Source: Clostridiales bacterium oral taxon 876 str. F0540 (GTDB lineage: Bacteria > Bacillota > Clostridia > Clostridiales > Clostridiaceae). Taken from it: a DNA stretch of 33,300 nucleotides. The stretch is taken from NCBI GenBank assembly GCA_000466585.1, contig KE993473.1, forward strand, positions 1-33,300. The letters run 5' to 3'. The notes beneath the pieces are model-generated. The model did no database searches. It saw nothing but the letters and a program-made list of their open reading frames with translations, and was not told the origin of the DNA. The position numbers and the translations under genes were made by a program. Below are positions 16,488 through 24,417 of the stretch, one piece after another (position 1 is the first letter of the stretch; each line of letters starts with the position of its first letter).

Positions 16488-16892
16488 ATGACCATGGAAA
16501 AGGCTTTAAAATTTCTTCTTGAAAGCGGTGTTTATTATTTAGCAACTGTTGAGGGGGACCAACCAAGAGTAAGACCCTTTGGCGGAGTCTTTGAATACGA
16601 AGGCAAACTATATATTACCACAAATAATACAAAAAATTGTTTTAAGCAAATGCTTGAAAACCCTAAGGTTGAAATCTCTGCTATGAATAAAAATGGACAA
16701 TGGATTCGACTTTCAGGAGAGGTTGCAAATGACGATAGACGTGAAGTTAAAGAGACTGCACTTGAGGCATTGCCATCTTTAAAGAACCTGTACAGTCTTG
16801 ATGATGGAGTTTTTGCTGTTTTATACTTTACTAAAGGCGAAGCTTCTATCTCATCCTTTACTTCTGAAACAGAAACCTTCTCTTTATATTAA
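16488..16892 (+). CDS. Pyridoxamine 5'-phosphate oxidase-like flavin protein
   Basis: 134 residues with the split-barrel FMN-binding fold. The start region ALKFLLESGVYYLATVEGDQPRVRPFGG, followed by KLYITTNNTKNCFKQMLENP, is the standard signature of small PPOX-like proteins seen in clostridia. These usually bind flavin or F420 and act on unknown substrates; they are not vitamin B6 enzymes proper. Two ATGs (16488 and 16494) both fit the AAAGGAAAGGGG site, so the start is uncertain by two residues. It is divergent from the HxlR regulator that probably controls it, and has a strong terminator after the stop. Confidence 0.9.
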   Translation: MTMEKALKFLLESGVYYLATVEGDQPRVRPFGGVFEYEGKLYITTNNTKNCFKQMLENPKVEISAMNKNGQWIRLSGEVANDDRREVKETALEALPSLKNLYSLDDGVFAVLYFTKGEASISSFTSETETFSLY

Positions 16893-16903
16893 AATATTTT
16901 TTC

Positions 16904-16943
16904 AAAAGCTATTACAATTTTTAATATCTTGTAATAGCTTTTT
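16904..16943. terminator. Bidirectional terminator between the convergent PPOX-like and LysR genes
   Basis: AAAAGCTATTACAA (16904-16917) pairs exactly with TTGTAATAGCTTTT (16929-16942). T runs occur on both sides, and the two flanking genes converge on it. Confidence 0.9.
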
Positions 16944-16959
16944 GCATATCTTCTTTATT

Positions 16960-17805
16960 TCAATTTTCGGAAAGGACATCAATAAAATTATTAATCAAAG
17001 TATTTACATTTAAATCTTTACGTATAATGAAGTGAATTGGCAGTTTATTATACTCATTAGATAACTCGTGAATATATACTCTATCCTTATCTTTAATAAC
17101 ACTTTTAGGCAAAAGTGAAATCCCCATTCCCTCTGATAAACACTTTAAAATAGCCTCTAAGGAATCAATCTCAACAACTCTATTTAAACTTCCATTGTTA
17201 GCTATAACCCATTTTTCTAAAAGCACACGATAAGGGCAATTAATATCGTTTTTTATAATAATAGGCCTTTTTAATGCCTCATCTACTTTTTTTATATCTT
17301 TAGAAGATACAATTACCAGTTCTTCATTAAAGGTAAAAACTGATTTAATATTTTGATGGGTATATTGGCCGTTTATAAATGCACCATCCAGTTCTCCATT
17401 TATAAGTTGTTCAATTAATGTCTTTTGATTATCTGTTCTTAATGATAATGAAACATCTGAATATCTTTCAGAATATATGCTTAACCATTTTGGCACAATT
17501 GAAGCAGCTATTGTTTGAGTTGCACCAATTTTTAAATAGCTAGTATTAGCATTACTTTTTAAAGCTTTTACAGCTTCATCTAATAGCTTTATAATTTGAT
17601 CTGCATAAACCAGCAGCTTTTCACCGCTAGTGGTAAGTGAGACCCCTTTGCTATGTCTTAATAAGAGCTTAGTTCCAAGCTCATCTTCCAGTGTTTTTAT
17701 GCGCAATGTTACATTTGATTGAACATATCCCATTTTTATAGCTGCCTTAGAAATAGACCCTTCATATGCAACCACTTGAAATATTCTTAAATCATTACTT
17801 TCCAT
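16960..17805 (-). CDS. LysR-family transcriptional regulator
   Basis: 281 residues. The N-terminal winged helix is MESNDLRIFQVVAYEGSISK, then AAIKMGYVQSNVTLRIKTLE and RHSKGVSLTTSGEKLLVYAD. A periplasmic-binding-like effector domain covers about 80-281. I chose the ATG at 17805 because AGAAGG lies 9 bases upstream; the longer frame from 17850 has no such site. It is divergent from the DUF4865 gene at 17991, the classic arrangement for a LysR regulator and its target, and DUF4865 genes are often found beside LysR genes. The effector is unknown. Confidence 0.93.
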   Translation of the reverse strand: MESNDLRIFQVVAYEGSISKAAIKMGYVQSNVTLRIKTLEDELGTKLLLRHSKGVSLTTSGEKLLVYADQIIKLLDEAVKALKSNANTSYLKIGATQTIAASIVPKWLSIYSERYSDVSLSLRTDNQKTLIEQLINGELDGAFINGQYTHQNIKSVFTFNEELVIVSSKDIKKVDEALKRPIIIKNDINCPYRVLLEKWVIANNGSLNRVVEIDSLEAILKCLSEGMGISLLPKSVIKDKDRVYIHELSNEYNKLPIHFIIRKDLNVNTLINNFIDVLSEN

Positions 17806-17990
17806 AGTTTTATTACCTTCTTTACTATGTATTATTGATAATTTTAACATATTTCTTTTATTAGTACTCTTATTTATATTGATATTATTTTAATTAATAT
17901 CTGCTATCATTTATAACTATTATGAATAATATTCAAATGTATATATAATAAATTTAAAGTTACTTAATTAATATAAAGGAGTGATTGTAA

Positions 17991-18530
17991 ATGATAGCAA
18001 CACAATACAAGATTACACTTCCAAGTAATTATGACATGAACATTATTAAAGATAGAGTAAAGAATAACGGTTATAAAACTGATGGATTTGAAGATTTAAA
18101 ATTTAAACTATATTTAATAACACAAAAAGGAAAAAACGGCAACTTGCAGAATAGCTATTCTCCCTTATATCTTTGGAAAGACAGCAATGGCTTAAATAAA
18201 TTCTTATTCAATGGTTTTTATGATAATATAATAACTTCTTTTGGATGGCAGCAGGTCAACATAGGAATACCTTTGATTGATACAACTACCGATAAAATTA
18301 GAAATATTAAATATCTGTTTGAAATTACGGGAGAAATCCAGCCACAAGAAAGTTTAAATAATTTCAAGGATAAAATAGAGCAAGATATTCCTAAAATTAA
18401 TGATGCAGAATATATAGTTATTTATAATTCTGACAAATGGAAATATCACGTTTTCTTCTTTATAGATGATTTAGAAAAAGTAATTGCTAAGGAAGGAACG
18501 ATCTACAATATACTTCATATATCACGCTAA
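17991..18530 (+). CDS. DUF4865 family protein
   Basis: 179 residues starting MIATQYKITLPSNYDMNIIK, then NGYKTDGFEDLKFKLYLIT, which I recognise as the DUF4865 pattern. It is cytosolic, with no signal or membrane segment. The layout (a charged N-terminus, a SPLYLWKDSNGLNKFLFNGFYD segment, and a repeated alpha-beta half near 95-179) resembles dimeric alpha-beta barrel monooxygenase-like or YdhR-type folds, but this is only an impression. AAAGGAG lies 9 bases before the ATG. It is divergently paired with the LysR gene, which probably controls it. The function is unknown. Confidence 0.8.
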   Translation: MIATQYKITLPSNYDMNIIKDRVKNNGYKTDGFEDLKFKLYLITQKGKNGNLQNSYSPLYLWKDSNGLNKFLFNGFYDNIITSFGWQQVNIGIPLIDTTTDKIRNIKYLFEITGEIQPQESLNNFKDKIEQDIPKINDAEYIVIYNSDKWKYHVFFFIDDLEKVIAKEGTIYNILHISR

Positions 18531-18663
18531 AAGTTTTATAACATTATATTTTAGCGGCAGTTTAACAACCAACTATAGAAGCTTGCTTTAAACAAAGCAT
18601 TAAGTGTTTATATAGAAATAAAACTATTATAATAAGCTGCTTGAAATAATTGAATGGTAGAGT

Positions 18664-18707
18664 TATACTTATATCATATACTTTTAAAAGTACCTGATAT
18701 AAGTATA
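18664..18707. promoter_or_regulatory. 44-bp nested palindrome upstream of the ROK gene
   Basis: TATACTTATATCA (18664-18676) and TGATATAAGTATA (18695-18707) are exact reverse complements. Nested between them, after 3-base gaps, is the perfect palindrome ACTTTTAAAAGT (18680-18691). It ends 14 bases before the GTG start and abuts the ribosome binding site, where a repressor would block expression. An autoregulatory ROK operator is the simplest reading. Confidence 0.7.
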
Positions 18708-18721
18708 ATAGAGGTGATTTT

Positions 18722-19792
18722 GTGGCCAGCTTTACAGGCAAACCAAAGACTATGAAGGAAATAAATATTGCTTTGATAAAAAACGAATTAAAGAAAGCAG
18801 GAGCAGCAACTAGGGCAGAGTTATCTGAAATTACAGGAATAAGCCAGACTACAGTGAGATCATTACTGGAAGAGTTGCTGCAAAATAACGAAGTGATTAG
18901 ATTAGGCTTGGATAAATCCAGCGGAGGCAGAAGAGCTGAGAGGTACGCTCTGAACCTGGAAGAAAGTCTAGCGTTGGCTTTTTATATTAGAGACAATTAC
19001 ATTGAATATGTGATATCAAACCCTTTACGTGAGATTATAGAAAATACACGAGTTGAAATAGGAAGCACTGATTATCTTTATGAAATAGAAAAAATCCTTG
19101 ATGATATTATGAAGAGCAAAAGCAATATTAAAGCTATAGGAATTGCGGTACCCGGTGTAGTAGATATAGAAAACAGAAAATACTTATTCGGTAAAAGCCT
19201 TAAGGGATGGCAAGAAAGTAATATTGGAGAGTATATAGAGGAGAAATATGATATCCCTGTAGTGCTTGAAAATGATTTAAATGCCATGGCATATGGTCAC
19301 AGTATATGCCTTATGGATAGGCTTGATGTGGATGACCTTCACATATTAAATATGATATATATACATTTTACTAAATCAGGAGTTGGGTCAGGAATCATTT
19401 TAAACGGCAAACTTATTCACGGCGGCAGCAATCTGGCCGGTGAAATAGGCTTTATCCCGCTGGGTGATGGACAATTTTTAAATTCTTTTATAGAAAGTGA
19501 ACCTGAGGATAATTCCTATATTGATACTGTTTCTCGAGTTATTGCAACAACTAACTGTGTGATTAATCCCGATTTAGTTGTTGTTGGCGGTGAGAGCTTT
19601 AGAGAGAGCTTGCTAAATCCAATCATAGAAAAATGCGAGACCTATATGGCAAATAAAGTTATGCCTGAAATACTTTTGGCTGAAGATAGTAAAAGAGATT
19701 GCTTCACAGGCATAATTGAACTTACTGTTAAGCTCATGTATTCTGGAGTGAAGCTGATAGATAATACAAAACGAAATATTAACAGAGCTTGA
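18722..19792 (+). CDS. ROK-family transcriptional regulator
   Basis: 356 residues. An N-terminal MarR-like winged helix (about 10-65: LKKAGAATRAELSEITGISQ, TTVRSLLEELLQ) is followed by a ROK sugar-kinase-like domain with IGIAVPGVVDIE, VVLENDLNAMAYGH and GVGSGIILNGKLIHGGSNLAGEI in pieces. The GTG start has AGAGG 7 bases upstream. Unlike most ROK proteins, no CxCGxxGC zinc cluster follows the GEIG motif: the chain goes directly from GDGQFLNSFIESEPED to the C-terminal helices. It is therefore a deviant repressor, perhaps without normal sugar binding. The downstream HAD phosphatase gene may be part of its regulon. Confidence 0.9.
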   Translation: MASFTGKPKTMKEINIALIKNELKKAGAATRAELSEITGISQTTVRSLLEELLQNNEVIRLGLDKSSGGRRAERYALNLEESLALAFYIRDNYIEYVISNPLREIIENTRVEIGSTDYLYEIEKILDDIMKSKSNIKAIGIAVPGVVDIENRKYLFGKSLKGWQESNIGEYIEEKYDIPVVLENDLNAMAYGHSICLMDRLDVDDLHILNMIYIHFTKSGVGSGIILNGKLIHGGSNLAGEIGFIPLGDGQFLNSFIESEPEDNSYIDTVSRVIATTNCVINPDLVVVGGESFRESLLNPIIEKCETYMANKVMPEILLAEDSKRDCFTGIIELTVKLMYSGVKLIDNTKRNINRA

Positions 19793-19858
19793 GGGTCTCG
19801 CTTAACTAAGTATTAATTGCTTTTAGATGGAGATTAAAGTTCTAAATGAATCTTGCAG

Positions 19859-19885
19859 GGTAATTTGGAAGTGAGCTAAATTACC
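19859..19885. other. Hairpin before the HAD phosphatase gene
   Basis: GGTAATTT (19859-19866) and AAATTACC (19878-19885) make a perfect 8-bp inverted repeat with an 11-nt loop in the ROK-HAD gap, about 26 bp before the ATG. There is no T run, so an operator or RNA hairpin is more likely than a terminator. Confidence 0.45.
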
Positions 19886-19911
19886 TCGTGTTCCGATAAA
19901 AGGAGGAAGGT

Positions 19912-20535
19912 ATGTACGATTATATTATATTCGATATTGATGGCACCCTTTTAGATACAGAATTTGCAGTTCTTTCATCACTTCAAAAGTTAGTGCTTGA
20001 AGAGCTCAATAAGGATTTAAGCTTCGATGAATTAAGCTTTGCTCTGGGAATTCCGGGAGAAATTTCATTAAATCAGCTCGGAATAAGTAATGTTTCAGAC
20101 TGCAATGCAAAATGGAATAAATACTTAAAAGAATATTTTCATCGTATTAAAGTTTTTGATGACATTAAGGATACTTTAATTAAGTTAAATGAACTAGGTA
20201 TTTCAACCGGTATCGTTACTTCAAAAACCCGAGAAGAATTTACAGATAACTTTACCCCATTTGAACTTAATGATTTTTTTAAAATAGTAATTTGTGCGGA
20301 TGATACAGAAAAGCATAAACCTAACCCAGATCCAATCCTAAAATTTATTGAGCTTTCAGGAGCTGATAAATCAAAGGCAATATATATCGGCGATACTAAA
20401 TATGATATGGAATGTGCAAAGGGTGCCGGCATAGACTTTGCGTTAGCGTTATGGGGAGCTAAATCATCATTTGGAATTAACCCGAATTATATTCTTGAAA
20501 ATCCCAAGCAAATATTAAAGCTTGTAAAAGCTTAA
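19912..20535 (+). CDS. HAD-superfamily phosphatase (phosphoglycolate phosphatase/PGMB-like)
   Basis: 207 residues with all four HAD motifs: D8-x-D10 in IIFDIDGTLLDTE, the T103 region in GIVTSKT, K136 in KHKPNPDP, and D161 with D165 in YIGDTKYDMECAKGAG. A helical cap (about 15-80) places it in subfamily I, with phosphoglycolate phosphatases and beta-phosphoglucomutases. It is a soluble metal-dependent hydrolase for a small phosphorylated metabolite. The substrate cannot be read from sequence. AAAGGAGGAAGGT precedes the ATG. It follows the ROK regulator in the same direction by 119 bp, suggesting sugar-phosphate metabolism. Confidence 0.93.
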   Translation: MYDYIIFDIDGTLLDTEFAVLSSLQKLVLEELNKDLSFDELSFALGIPGEISLNQLGISNVSDCNAKWNKYLKEYFHRIKVFDDIKDTLIKLNELGISTGIVTSKTREEFTDNFTPFELNDFFKIVICADDTEKHKPNPDPILKFIELSGADKSKAIYIGDTKYDMECAKGAGIDFALALWGAKSSFGINPNYILENPKQILKLVKA

Positions 20536-20566
20536 TTACATTCTTCTTATTAAGAGTGTCAAAACA

Positions 20567-20606
20567 AAAGCATCGTAAAATTCATATTTGAATAATACGG
20601 TGCTTT
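20567..20606. terminator. Terminator between the HAD gene and the convergent zinc-ribbon gene
   Basis: AAAGCATCGTA (20567-20577) pairs with TACGGTGCTTT (20596-20606) with one T-G pair, between converging genes. Confidence 0.75.
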
Positions 20607-20668
20607 AAATAAATATTTTATTTTAAAATATGATAATATCAATAACAATTTTTTAACTAAAATGCGTA

Positions 20669-20899
20669 TTACAAATTTGCTTCTGTATCAGCATCAATGA
20701 TAAATTTATGACATGCTTCACACATGAATGTTTCAACTTTCGGTCTGCCGGCAAATCCTCCGCCTTTACCTAATTCAATACCACCGGTAGCCCATATACC
20801 CATTGATAACTTTTTGGTATCAGGAAGCCACTTTAACTTGTATCTGTCTCCATATATAGTTCCCTTTATCATTTCTGCATTACAATAAGGACATTTCAT
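20669..20899 (-). CDS. Small zinc-ribbon protein (PF20097-like)
   Basis: 76 residues. An N-terminal MKCPYC knuckle and a later CEAC pair (FMCEACHKFIID) should bind one zinc. Between them lies the conserved stretch GTIYGDRYKLKWLPDTKKLS followed by MGIWATGGIELGKG. I recall the same pattern in many uncharacterised clostridial proteins (a family annotated as PF20097/DUF6487); its role is unknown. I chose the ATG at 20899 because GGAGTGG lies 6 bases upstream; the earlier ATG at 20914 overlaps that site. It is cytosolic and monocistronic, and not obviously linked to its neighbours. Confidence 0.8.
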   Translation of the reverse strand: MKCPYCNAEMIKGTIYGDRYKLKWLPDTKKLSMGIWATGGIELGKGGGFAGRPKVETFMCEACHKFIIDADTEANL

Positions 20900-21072
20900 T
20901 TCAAACCACTCCATTCCGTCTTCATAAACATTAGTTTAAATTCTCAAATTTCTCTTGATAATTATACCATATATAAAATGTATTCATGTAAATATTTATA
21001 TGTAAAGGAGAATGCTTCATTATTTATAATCGTATTCTTCGCTACAACAAGATTGTGATTAGATTTTTTTGT

Positions 21073-21570
21073 CTATTGATTTTCACTTAAATAGGCCCAC
21101 TTATTTTTAATACCTTTCTCATGCTTAGGAAGTGCTAAATAGAATGTTTCAGGAATAATTTCACCTTTATAAATTCTATATCTCACGTAGGAGCCTTTCT
21201 TAAAATCGTAAACTTTTTTAACTCCTATTGCGTCAAATTTATGTTCATACTTTTTACCATCTATGTTAAACACAACTGAATATTGGCTTTTATAAAGCTT
21301 ATATTTATCTACAGGCGCAGCATAAGCCGGCATAGATTTTATTTCAAAGTCCATATTCTTAATTTTCTTTTTTAAGATTATGCAGATAATTATTGATAGC
21401 ACTGCTATAACTATCCCAATTAATGAAACCTTGAAATACATAGGTTTGCTATAATGAAAAAGAGAATCCGTTCCTCTTCTGCCTTTTAACAATCCCATGA
21501 CCGGCATTCCAAATCCAATAAAAACTATGATCTTAAAAAAGCTAAACAAATTATTTATTGTCTTGTACAT
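21073..21570 (-). CDS. Membrane protein with DUF3592-like C-terminal domain
   Basis: 165 residues with two predicted membrane spans, about 7-26 (NLFSFFKIIVFIGFGMPVMG) and 47-68 (VSLIGIVIAVLSIIICIILK). They are followed by a soluble beta-rich domain (YSVVFNIDGKKYEHKFDA, VRYRIYKGEIIPE) that resembles DUF3592. The translation start follows GGGGGCATGCTAA, a modest site. It lies 53 bp after the metallophosphoesterase gene on the same strand and could share its transcript. The function is unknown. Confidence 0.7.
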   Translation of the reverse strand: MYKTINNLFSFFKIIVFIGFGMPVMGLLKGRRGTDSLFHYSKPMYFKVSLIGIVIAVLSIIICIILKKKIKNMDFEIKSMPAYAAPVDKYKLYKSQYSVVFNIDGKKYEHKFDAIGVKKVYDFKKGSYVRYRIYKGEIIPETFYLALPKHEKGIKNKWAYLSENQ

Positions 21571-21623
21571 TTAGCATGCCCCCATTACCACCTGTTATAT
21601 ATCCTAACTATTAGCTGAGCCTA

Positions 21624-22349
21624 TTACATAGACCCATTTAATATAATGCTTTTATAATCGTCCAGTAGAGGAAACTTATTATCTATTGCTATATTAATAA
21701 TTTCATCTATAGGATAATCAATTCTTCTATTTATTAAGTTCACTTTACCTTCAGCAAACTCCATAATTCCATAGGATATTCTGTTATCACCATCAAGCGC
21801 GTTGCCTACACTTCCAACATTGAATATCTTTTTATCATCTACTTCACCAATAAATGAGGTATGAGAGTGCCCGCTTAAAACAACATGTTCTTTTACATCT
21901 TCTATTGCTTTCTTAATTTCTTCTTCCGGAACACTGCTGTCTATAGCTTCCACTATGGACTTAGGCGTTCCATGAACACAGAGTATCCTAATTCCATCTA
22001 TAGCAATTGAATATTCCAATGGTAATTCTTTAATAAATGCTATCTGTTCCTCTTTTAAATTATCCTTTGCATATCTATAGTATGAGTATAGCTCCTCTTC
22101 TCTTCCGGTTGTTGGTACCCAATCATCTGAAATTTCTTCAAGCCATAAATCTGTATTTCCTTTAATCCAAGCTATAACTTCCAGTTCTTCATCTCTTAGC
22201 ATTTCCAGAGACTGTGAAGGCATGGGCCCTTTCATTACTATGTCTCCTAAAATAAAAACTTTGCTAATACCTAAACTTTTCAAATCCTTTATCGCATATT
22301 GTAATGCTACCCCATTTCCATGGATATCAGATAAAACTGCTGCCTTCAT
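21624..22349 (-). CDS. Calcineurin-like metallophosphoesterase (YfcE/MJ0936-like)
   Basis: 241 residues carrying the complete metal site: D8 and H10 (LSDIHGN), D36 (LGDIVMKGP), N65-x-D67 (KGNTD), H126 (VHGTP), and H161 and H163 (SGHSHTS), then NVGSVGNALDGD. It is a soluble two-metal phosphodiesterase or phosphatase; the substrate is open, since relatives act on cAMP-like diesters, diadenosine tetraphosphate or phosphoproteins. It is read leftward from GGGGGAT before ATG, 55 bp after uppS on the same strand. It looks intact. Confidence 0.92.
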   Translation of the reverse strand: MKAAVLSDIHGNGVALQYAIKDLKSLGISKVFILGDIVMKGPMPSQSLEMLRDEELEVIAWIKGNTDLWLEEISDDWVPTTGREEELYSYYRYAKDNLKEEQIAFIKELPLEYSIAIDGIRILCVHGTPKSIVEAIDSSVPEEEIKKAIEDVKEHVVLSGHSHTSFIGEVDDKKIFNVGSVGNALDGDNRISYGIMEFAEGKVNLINRRIDYPIDEIINIAIDNKFPLLDDYKSIILNGSM

Positions 22350-22404
22350 AAAAATCCCCCTTAGTTGTAATATACTTAATCTATTTATCGCTTTTTACTA
22401 CTGA

Positions 22405-23118
22405 CTATTTCTTTATTTGTCCAAATCTACGGTCTCTTTTAGAAAATTCATTTACTGCCTTTTTCAATTCTTCTTCACTAAAGTCAGGCCATAATATATC
22501 AGAAAAATAAAATTCGGTATATGCCATTTCCCATAGCAAGAAATTAGATAATCTTTTATCGCCGCCAGTTCTTATAAATAAGTCTGGTTCGGGAATACCC
22601 TTTGTATCCAGATAAGATGAAAACTCAGCTTCAGTAATACTATTCAAGTGTTCTTTTGATAAAAGAATTTTATTAACTGCTCTTACTATCTCATCTTTTC
22701 CGCCATAATTTACAGCTAATTGCAAATTTAGGCCATTACATTCCTTCGTTGCTTCTTCCATTTCCTCTATCTTCTGAATAATATCATCATCTAAACCATT
22801 TCGGTTTCCTATAATCCTAACTCGCATATTATTTTTAATACATTTACTTTTTTTATCTACTAAATACTTTCGAAATAAGCTCATAATTCCATTAACTTCA
22901 TCATTTGGCCTATTCCAATTTTCAGTTGAAAAAGCATAAGCTGTAAGATATTTTATTCCAAGTTTATAGGAACTCTCGCAAATGTCTTCAAGTCTTTTAC
23001 TGCCCTCTAAATGTCCTATCTTACGCGGCATAAACCTTTTTTTCGCCCATCTTCCATTACCATCCATCATAATAGCAACATGCTTTGGAGTATTGTTATT
23101 TACTTCCTCAATCATCAT
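22405..23118 (-). CDS. uppS: Isoprenyl transferase (undecaprenyl diphosphate synthase)
   Basis: 237 residues, standard for cis-prenyltransferases that extend farnesyl diphosphate to the C55 lipid carrier used for peptidoglycan and teichoic acids. The catalytic Asp is D19 (MMDGNGRWAKKR), with AFSTENWNRP near 62 and the diphosphate-binding motif FIRTGGDKRLSNFLLWE (R183, R189, S191). The usual E in RTGGEQR is D here, a mild change. Two adjacent ATGs share the AGAGGA site. The gene is not next to cdsA, dxr or frr here, so it may be a second copy beside the one normally in that cluster. Confidence 0.95.
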   Translation of the reverse strand: MMIEEVNNNTPKHVAIMMDGNGRWAKKRFMPRKIGHLEGSKRLEDICESSYKLGIKYLTAYAFSTENWNRPNDEVNGIMSLFRKYLVDKKSKCIKNNMRVRIIGNRNGLDDDIIQKIEEMEEATKECNGLNLQLAVNYGGKDEIVRAVNKILLSKEHLNSITEAEFSSYLDTKGIPEPDLFIRTGGDKRLSNFLLWEMAYTEFYFSDILWPDFSEEELKKAVNEFSKRDRRFGQIKK

Positions 23119-23245
23119 CTATCCTCTTTTCAAGATATATTGATATGTTCTTTTATTAAATTTCATCTGACTATTTCTTTCATTTTCCAATTAATTATAT
23201 CATATTTGTTTTACAAAACAGTTACAGATTTAGTTCAAATATAAG

Positions 23246-23274
23246 TTGACAATGCAAATATAACGGAATAAAAT
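23246..23274 (+). promoter_or_regulatory. Sigma-A-type promoter for the flavodoxin operon
   Basis: TTGACA at 23246-23251 and TAAAAT at 23269-23274, with exactly 17 bases between. It is followed by about 135 bp of leader before the GTG start. Confidence 0.7.
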
Positions 23275-23306
23275 GGAATTAAACAGTGTTCAATAAATAA
23301 ACTACG

Positions 23307-23334
23307 TTAAGATAAGTAATATTAAGATAAGTAA
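23307..23334 (+). repeat. Tandem 13-bp repeat in the leader of the flavodoxin operon
   Basis: TTAAGATAAGTAA occurs twice in a row with 2 bases between (23307-23319 and 23322-23334), about 30 bp after the -10 element. A loose hairpin (AACCC with GGGTT, about 23333-23375) follows. It may be a regulator site or a leader-RNA feature. Confidence 0.6.
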
Positions 23335-23413
23335 CCCGAACTTAGTGATGTTCCCTCTGTTTGCACTTTGGGTTGCTTATTGCAGATATTTGATAATAAA
23401 GGAGGAATGGATT

Positions 23414-23893
23414 GTGAAAAGTGTTATTATCTATGCCACAAAATATGGTGCAGCAGAAAAGGCAGCAAATATGCTTAAAGAAAAGTTAAAAGGTCAGGTT
23501 ACAATGGTAAACCTTACGAAAGAAAAAGTACCTTCCCTTGAAGAGTACGACAATGTAATACTTGGGGGATCAATATATGTGGGCAAGATTCAGAAACAGC
23601 TGACAAACTATATAAAAGCTAACTTGCCAGAGCTTTTAAAGAAAAGAACAGGTCTTTTTATATGTGCAGCCTTGAATGAACCTGAAAAACTTATAAAAGA
23701 ACTGAGTGATGCCTTTCCTGAGGAGTTAGCTAATAAAGCAGTTGCCAAGGAAGTGTTCGGATATGAGTTTAGTTTTGAAAAGATGGGTTTTATAGATAAA
23801 ATGATGACAAAATCTATTGTAGGTATAAAAAGCAGCATATCAAGCCTAGAGAAAGAAACAATAGAAAAGTTTGCCGAAGCTATGAACTCCTAA
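23414..23893 (+). CDS. Flavodoxin-domain protein (Flavodoxin_5/HemG-like)
   Basis: 159 residues forming one flavodoxin fold. The FMN phosphate loop is IIYATKYGAAEKAANMLKE near the start. The GGSIYVGKIQKQLTNYIKAN segment lies near 55, and a C-terminal YEFSFEKMGFIDKMM region is typical of HemG-like Flavodoxin_5 proteins. I chose the GTG at 23414 because AAAGGAGG lies 8 bases upstream; the longer frame from 23345 runs through the leader. It is followed 32 bp later by an FMN-binding-domain protein, so the pair forms a small flavin electron-transfer unit. It is probably an electron carrier or a menaquinone-linked dehydrogenase subunit. Confidence 0.92.
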   Translation: MKSVIIYATKYGAAEKAANMLKEKLKGQVTMVNLTKEKVPSLEEYDNVILGGSIYVGKIQKQLTNYIKANLPELLKKRTGLFICAALNEPEKLIKELSDAFPEELANKAVAKEVFGYEFSFEKMGFIDKMMTKSIVGIKSSISSLEKETIEKFAEAMNS

Positions 23894-23925
23894 GGATAGA
23901 TTAAAGTAAAAGGAAAGTGATTTGT

Positions 23926-24312
23926 ATGAAAAAAATTATAAAAGTAATATTATCAATTGTGACTCTTTTCATACTCATAACAGCAGGTGGTATGTTTTAT
24001 ATGACTAGAGGTCTTGATAAAGGAATTAAGCAGAAAGTTAATTCTGTAAATCTATCCTCAATTAAAGATGGTGTCTATAAAGGGAAATACAATTCAGGCA
24101 GATGGTCTAACGAGGTAAATGTAACAATAAAAGATCATAAGATTACTAAAATAGATATGGTAAAGGATGTTACCTTCTCAAAGCCTGAATTGAAAGAGCA
24201 GATTTTTAGCGAGGTATTGGATAAGCAAAATGTAGATGTTGACGTAGTTTCAGGAGGGACAATCACTAGCAAGGCATATCTGAAATCTATAGAGAGCGCA
24301 TTAAATAATTAA
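23926..24312 (+). CDS. Membrane-anchored FMN-binding domain protein
   Basis: 128 residues. One N-terminal membrane anchor (about 6-26; LSIVTLFILITAGGMFYMT) is followed by an extracytoplasmic FMN_bind domain: DGVYKGKYNSGRWSNEVNVT, VTIKDHKITKIDMV, and the flavinylation-type motif VSGGTITSKAYLKSIE, whose Thr may carry FMN covalently. Such domains serve in extracellular electron transfer and respiratory complexes. The ATG at 23926 is preferred (AGGAAAG 8 bases upstream) over the GTG at 23917. It is the second gene after the flavodoxin and ends at a strong terminator. No ApbE-like flavin transferase is visible in this window. Confidence 0.9.
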   Translation: MKKIIKVILSIVTLFILITAGGMFYMTRGLDKGIKQKVNSVNLSSIKDGVYKGKYNSGRWSNEVNVTIKDHKITKIDMVKDVTFSKPELKEQIFSEVLDKQNVDVDVVSGGTITSKAYLKSIESALNN

Positions 24313-24322
24313 AAGGTAAGCC

Positions 24323-24349
24323 AAAGGAGGTCAGTGATTGACCTCCTTT
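24323..24349 (+). terminator. Terminator of the flavodoxin/FMN-binding operon
   Basis: AAAGGAGGTCA (24323-24333) pairs exactly with TGACCTCCTTT (24339-24349) around a 5-nt loop. Confidence 0.9.
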
Positions 24350-24417
24350 AATAATATTATAAAAGTAGCATTATTATTTAGCATAGCCTATGCTTAAAGC
24401 AATAAGCAGAACATTTC

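Noticed and set aside
23306..23330. GTTAAGATAA here matches part of the CRISPR repeat
   Set aside because: Only 10 bases agree, it belongs to a tandem repeat of different length, and the rest of the CRISPR repeat (ATCCC and TTTATA) is absent. Chance in AT-rich DNA is the better explanation.
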